From Pigmentiphaga aceris (GTDB lineage Bacteria > Pseudomonadota > Gammaproteobacteria > Burkholderiales > Burkholderiaceae_B): DNA of 64,000 nucleotides. The stretch lies in NCBI RefSeq assembly GCF_008119665.1, contig NZ_CP043046.1, positions 682,001 through 746,000 on the forward strand. Direction: 5' to 3'. Position numbers and translations under genes: made by a program. The notes under the pieces were generated by a model, which worked only from the letters and a program-made list of their open reading frames with translations, had not been told where the DNA came from and searched no databases. This document shows, in pieces, positions 63,904 to 64,000 of this stretch. Position 1 is the first letter of the stretch. Each line of letters opens with the position of its first letter.

Positions 63904-64000
63904 ATGAGCAAGAAAATCAGCGGCGCAGAGTTCCCGCTTGCCAAAATCTTCAGTTCGGACTTTGACTACGTCATTCCGAGCTATCAGCGCCCCTACGCCT
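63904..64000 (+). CDS. DUF262/GmrSD-like protein, N terminus only (cut by window end)
   Basis: Only the first 32 residues are visible. SDFDYVIPSYQRPYA matches the DUF262 (ParB-like, GmrS) signature YxIPxYQRxY. Such proteins are GTP- or ATP-dependent type IV nucleases or nuclease subunits that attack modified DNA; BrxU is a GmrSD enzyme encoded in a BREX island. The start lies 27 bases after the TrlF stop, so it is probably in the same operon. The rest lies beyond the window. Confidence 0.75.
   Translation, partial: MSKKISGAEFPLAKIFSSDFDYVIPSYQRPYA

Noticed and set aside
52004..64000. Second copy of the tRNA-Phe 3' end as right attachment site
   Set aside because: None was found by eye up to the window edge; the island's right end may lie outside.

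Overview
The window looks like a chromosome segment of a Burkholderiales betaproteobacterium, most likely Alcaligenaceae (Bordetella/Achromobacter-like). The evidence is gene order (hisE-hinT-tatABC; degS/degQ-like protease, Nif3, mscL, petABC, sspAB, tRNA-Thr; ubiX, grxD, prmC, prfA, hemA), high GC and Gly/Ala-rich proteins. The genus is inferred from gene order only.

Layout. 1-2.6 kb: end of the histidine operon (hisE), a HIT hydrolase and the Tat translocase. 2.7-7.6 kb: branched-chain amino-acid type ABC transporter with a fused LivM-LivG protein, then an exact 8 x 9-bp tandem repeat and an MFS transporter. 9.2-16.4 kb: membrane-anchored Do-type protease, Nif3-like protein, MscL, the cytochrome bc1 operon petABC, sspAB and tRNA-Thr. 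The Rieske protein carries a twin-arginine signal, so the Tat genes probably serve it.

16.8-25 kb: accessory genes. These are a DUF4214 protein, a DHA2 efflux pump divergent from its TetR repressor across a perfect 18-bp palindrome, a type III secretion class I chaperone (CesT-like) with a probable client, a decayed piece of a second DHA2 pump, a YdeP-like molybdopterin oxidoreductase and a catalase-family protein. 25.5-31 kb: an alternative haem-copper oxidase locus (CtaG-like; CtaD-CtaE fusion; CtaC with an in-frame repeat in its lipoprotein signal), a DUF2231 protein and a HemJ/CopD-like protein. 31.4-36 kb: a second, complete liv operon.

36-37.6 kb: an intact IS1182-type element lying inside what was a bidirectional terminator between livF and a LemA-like lipoprotein gene. 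The hairpin is now directly repeated at both ends of the element. 38.4-47 kb (minus strand): probable allantoin or related cyclic-ureide operon (racemase, PuuE-type allantoinase, amidase) with a complete Dpp-type ABC importer. 47.4-51.7 kb: ubiX, grxD, prmC, prfA, hemA, then tRNA-Phe.

52.5 kb to the right edge: a phage-defence island next to tRNA-Phe. It runs ribbon-helix-helix protein, BrxA, BrxB, BrxC, PglX, TrlF (PHP-like plus SMC/ABC-type ATPase) and the start of a DUF262/GmrSD-like gene cut by the window end. This is a BREX core, but TrlF and DUF262 sit where PglZ would usually follow PglX; PglZ and BrxL are not in the window. In TrlF the first PHP metal motif (HxH) is QxQ, and in PglX the catalytic motif reads NVPY. 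This island and the IS-split terminator are the most interesting parts of the window.
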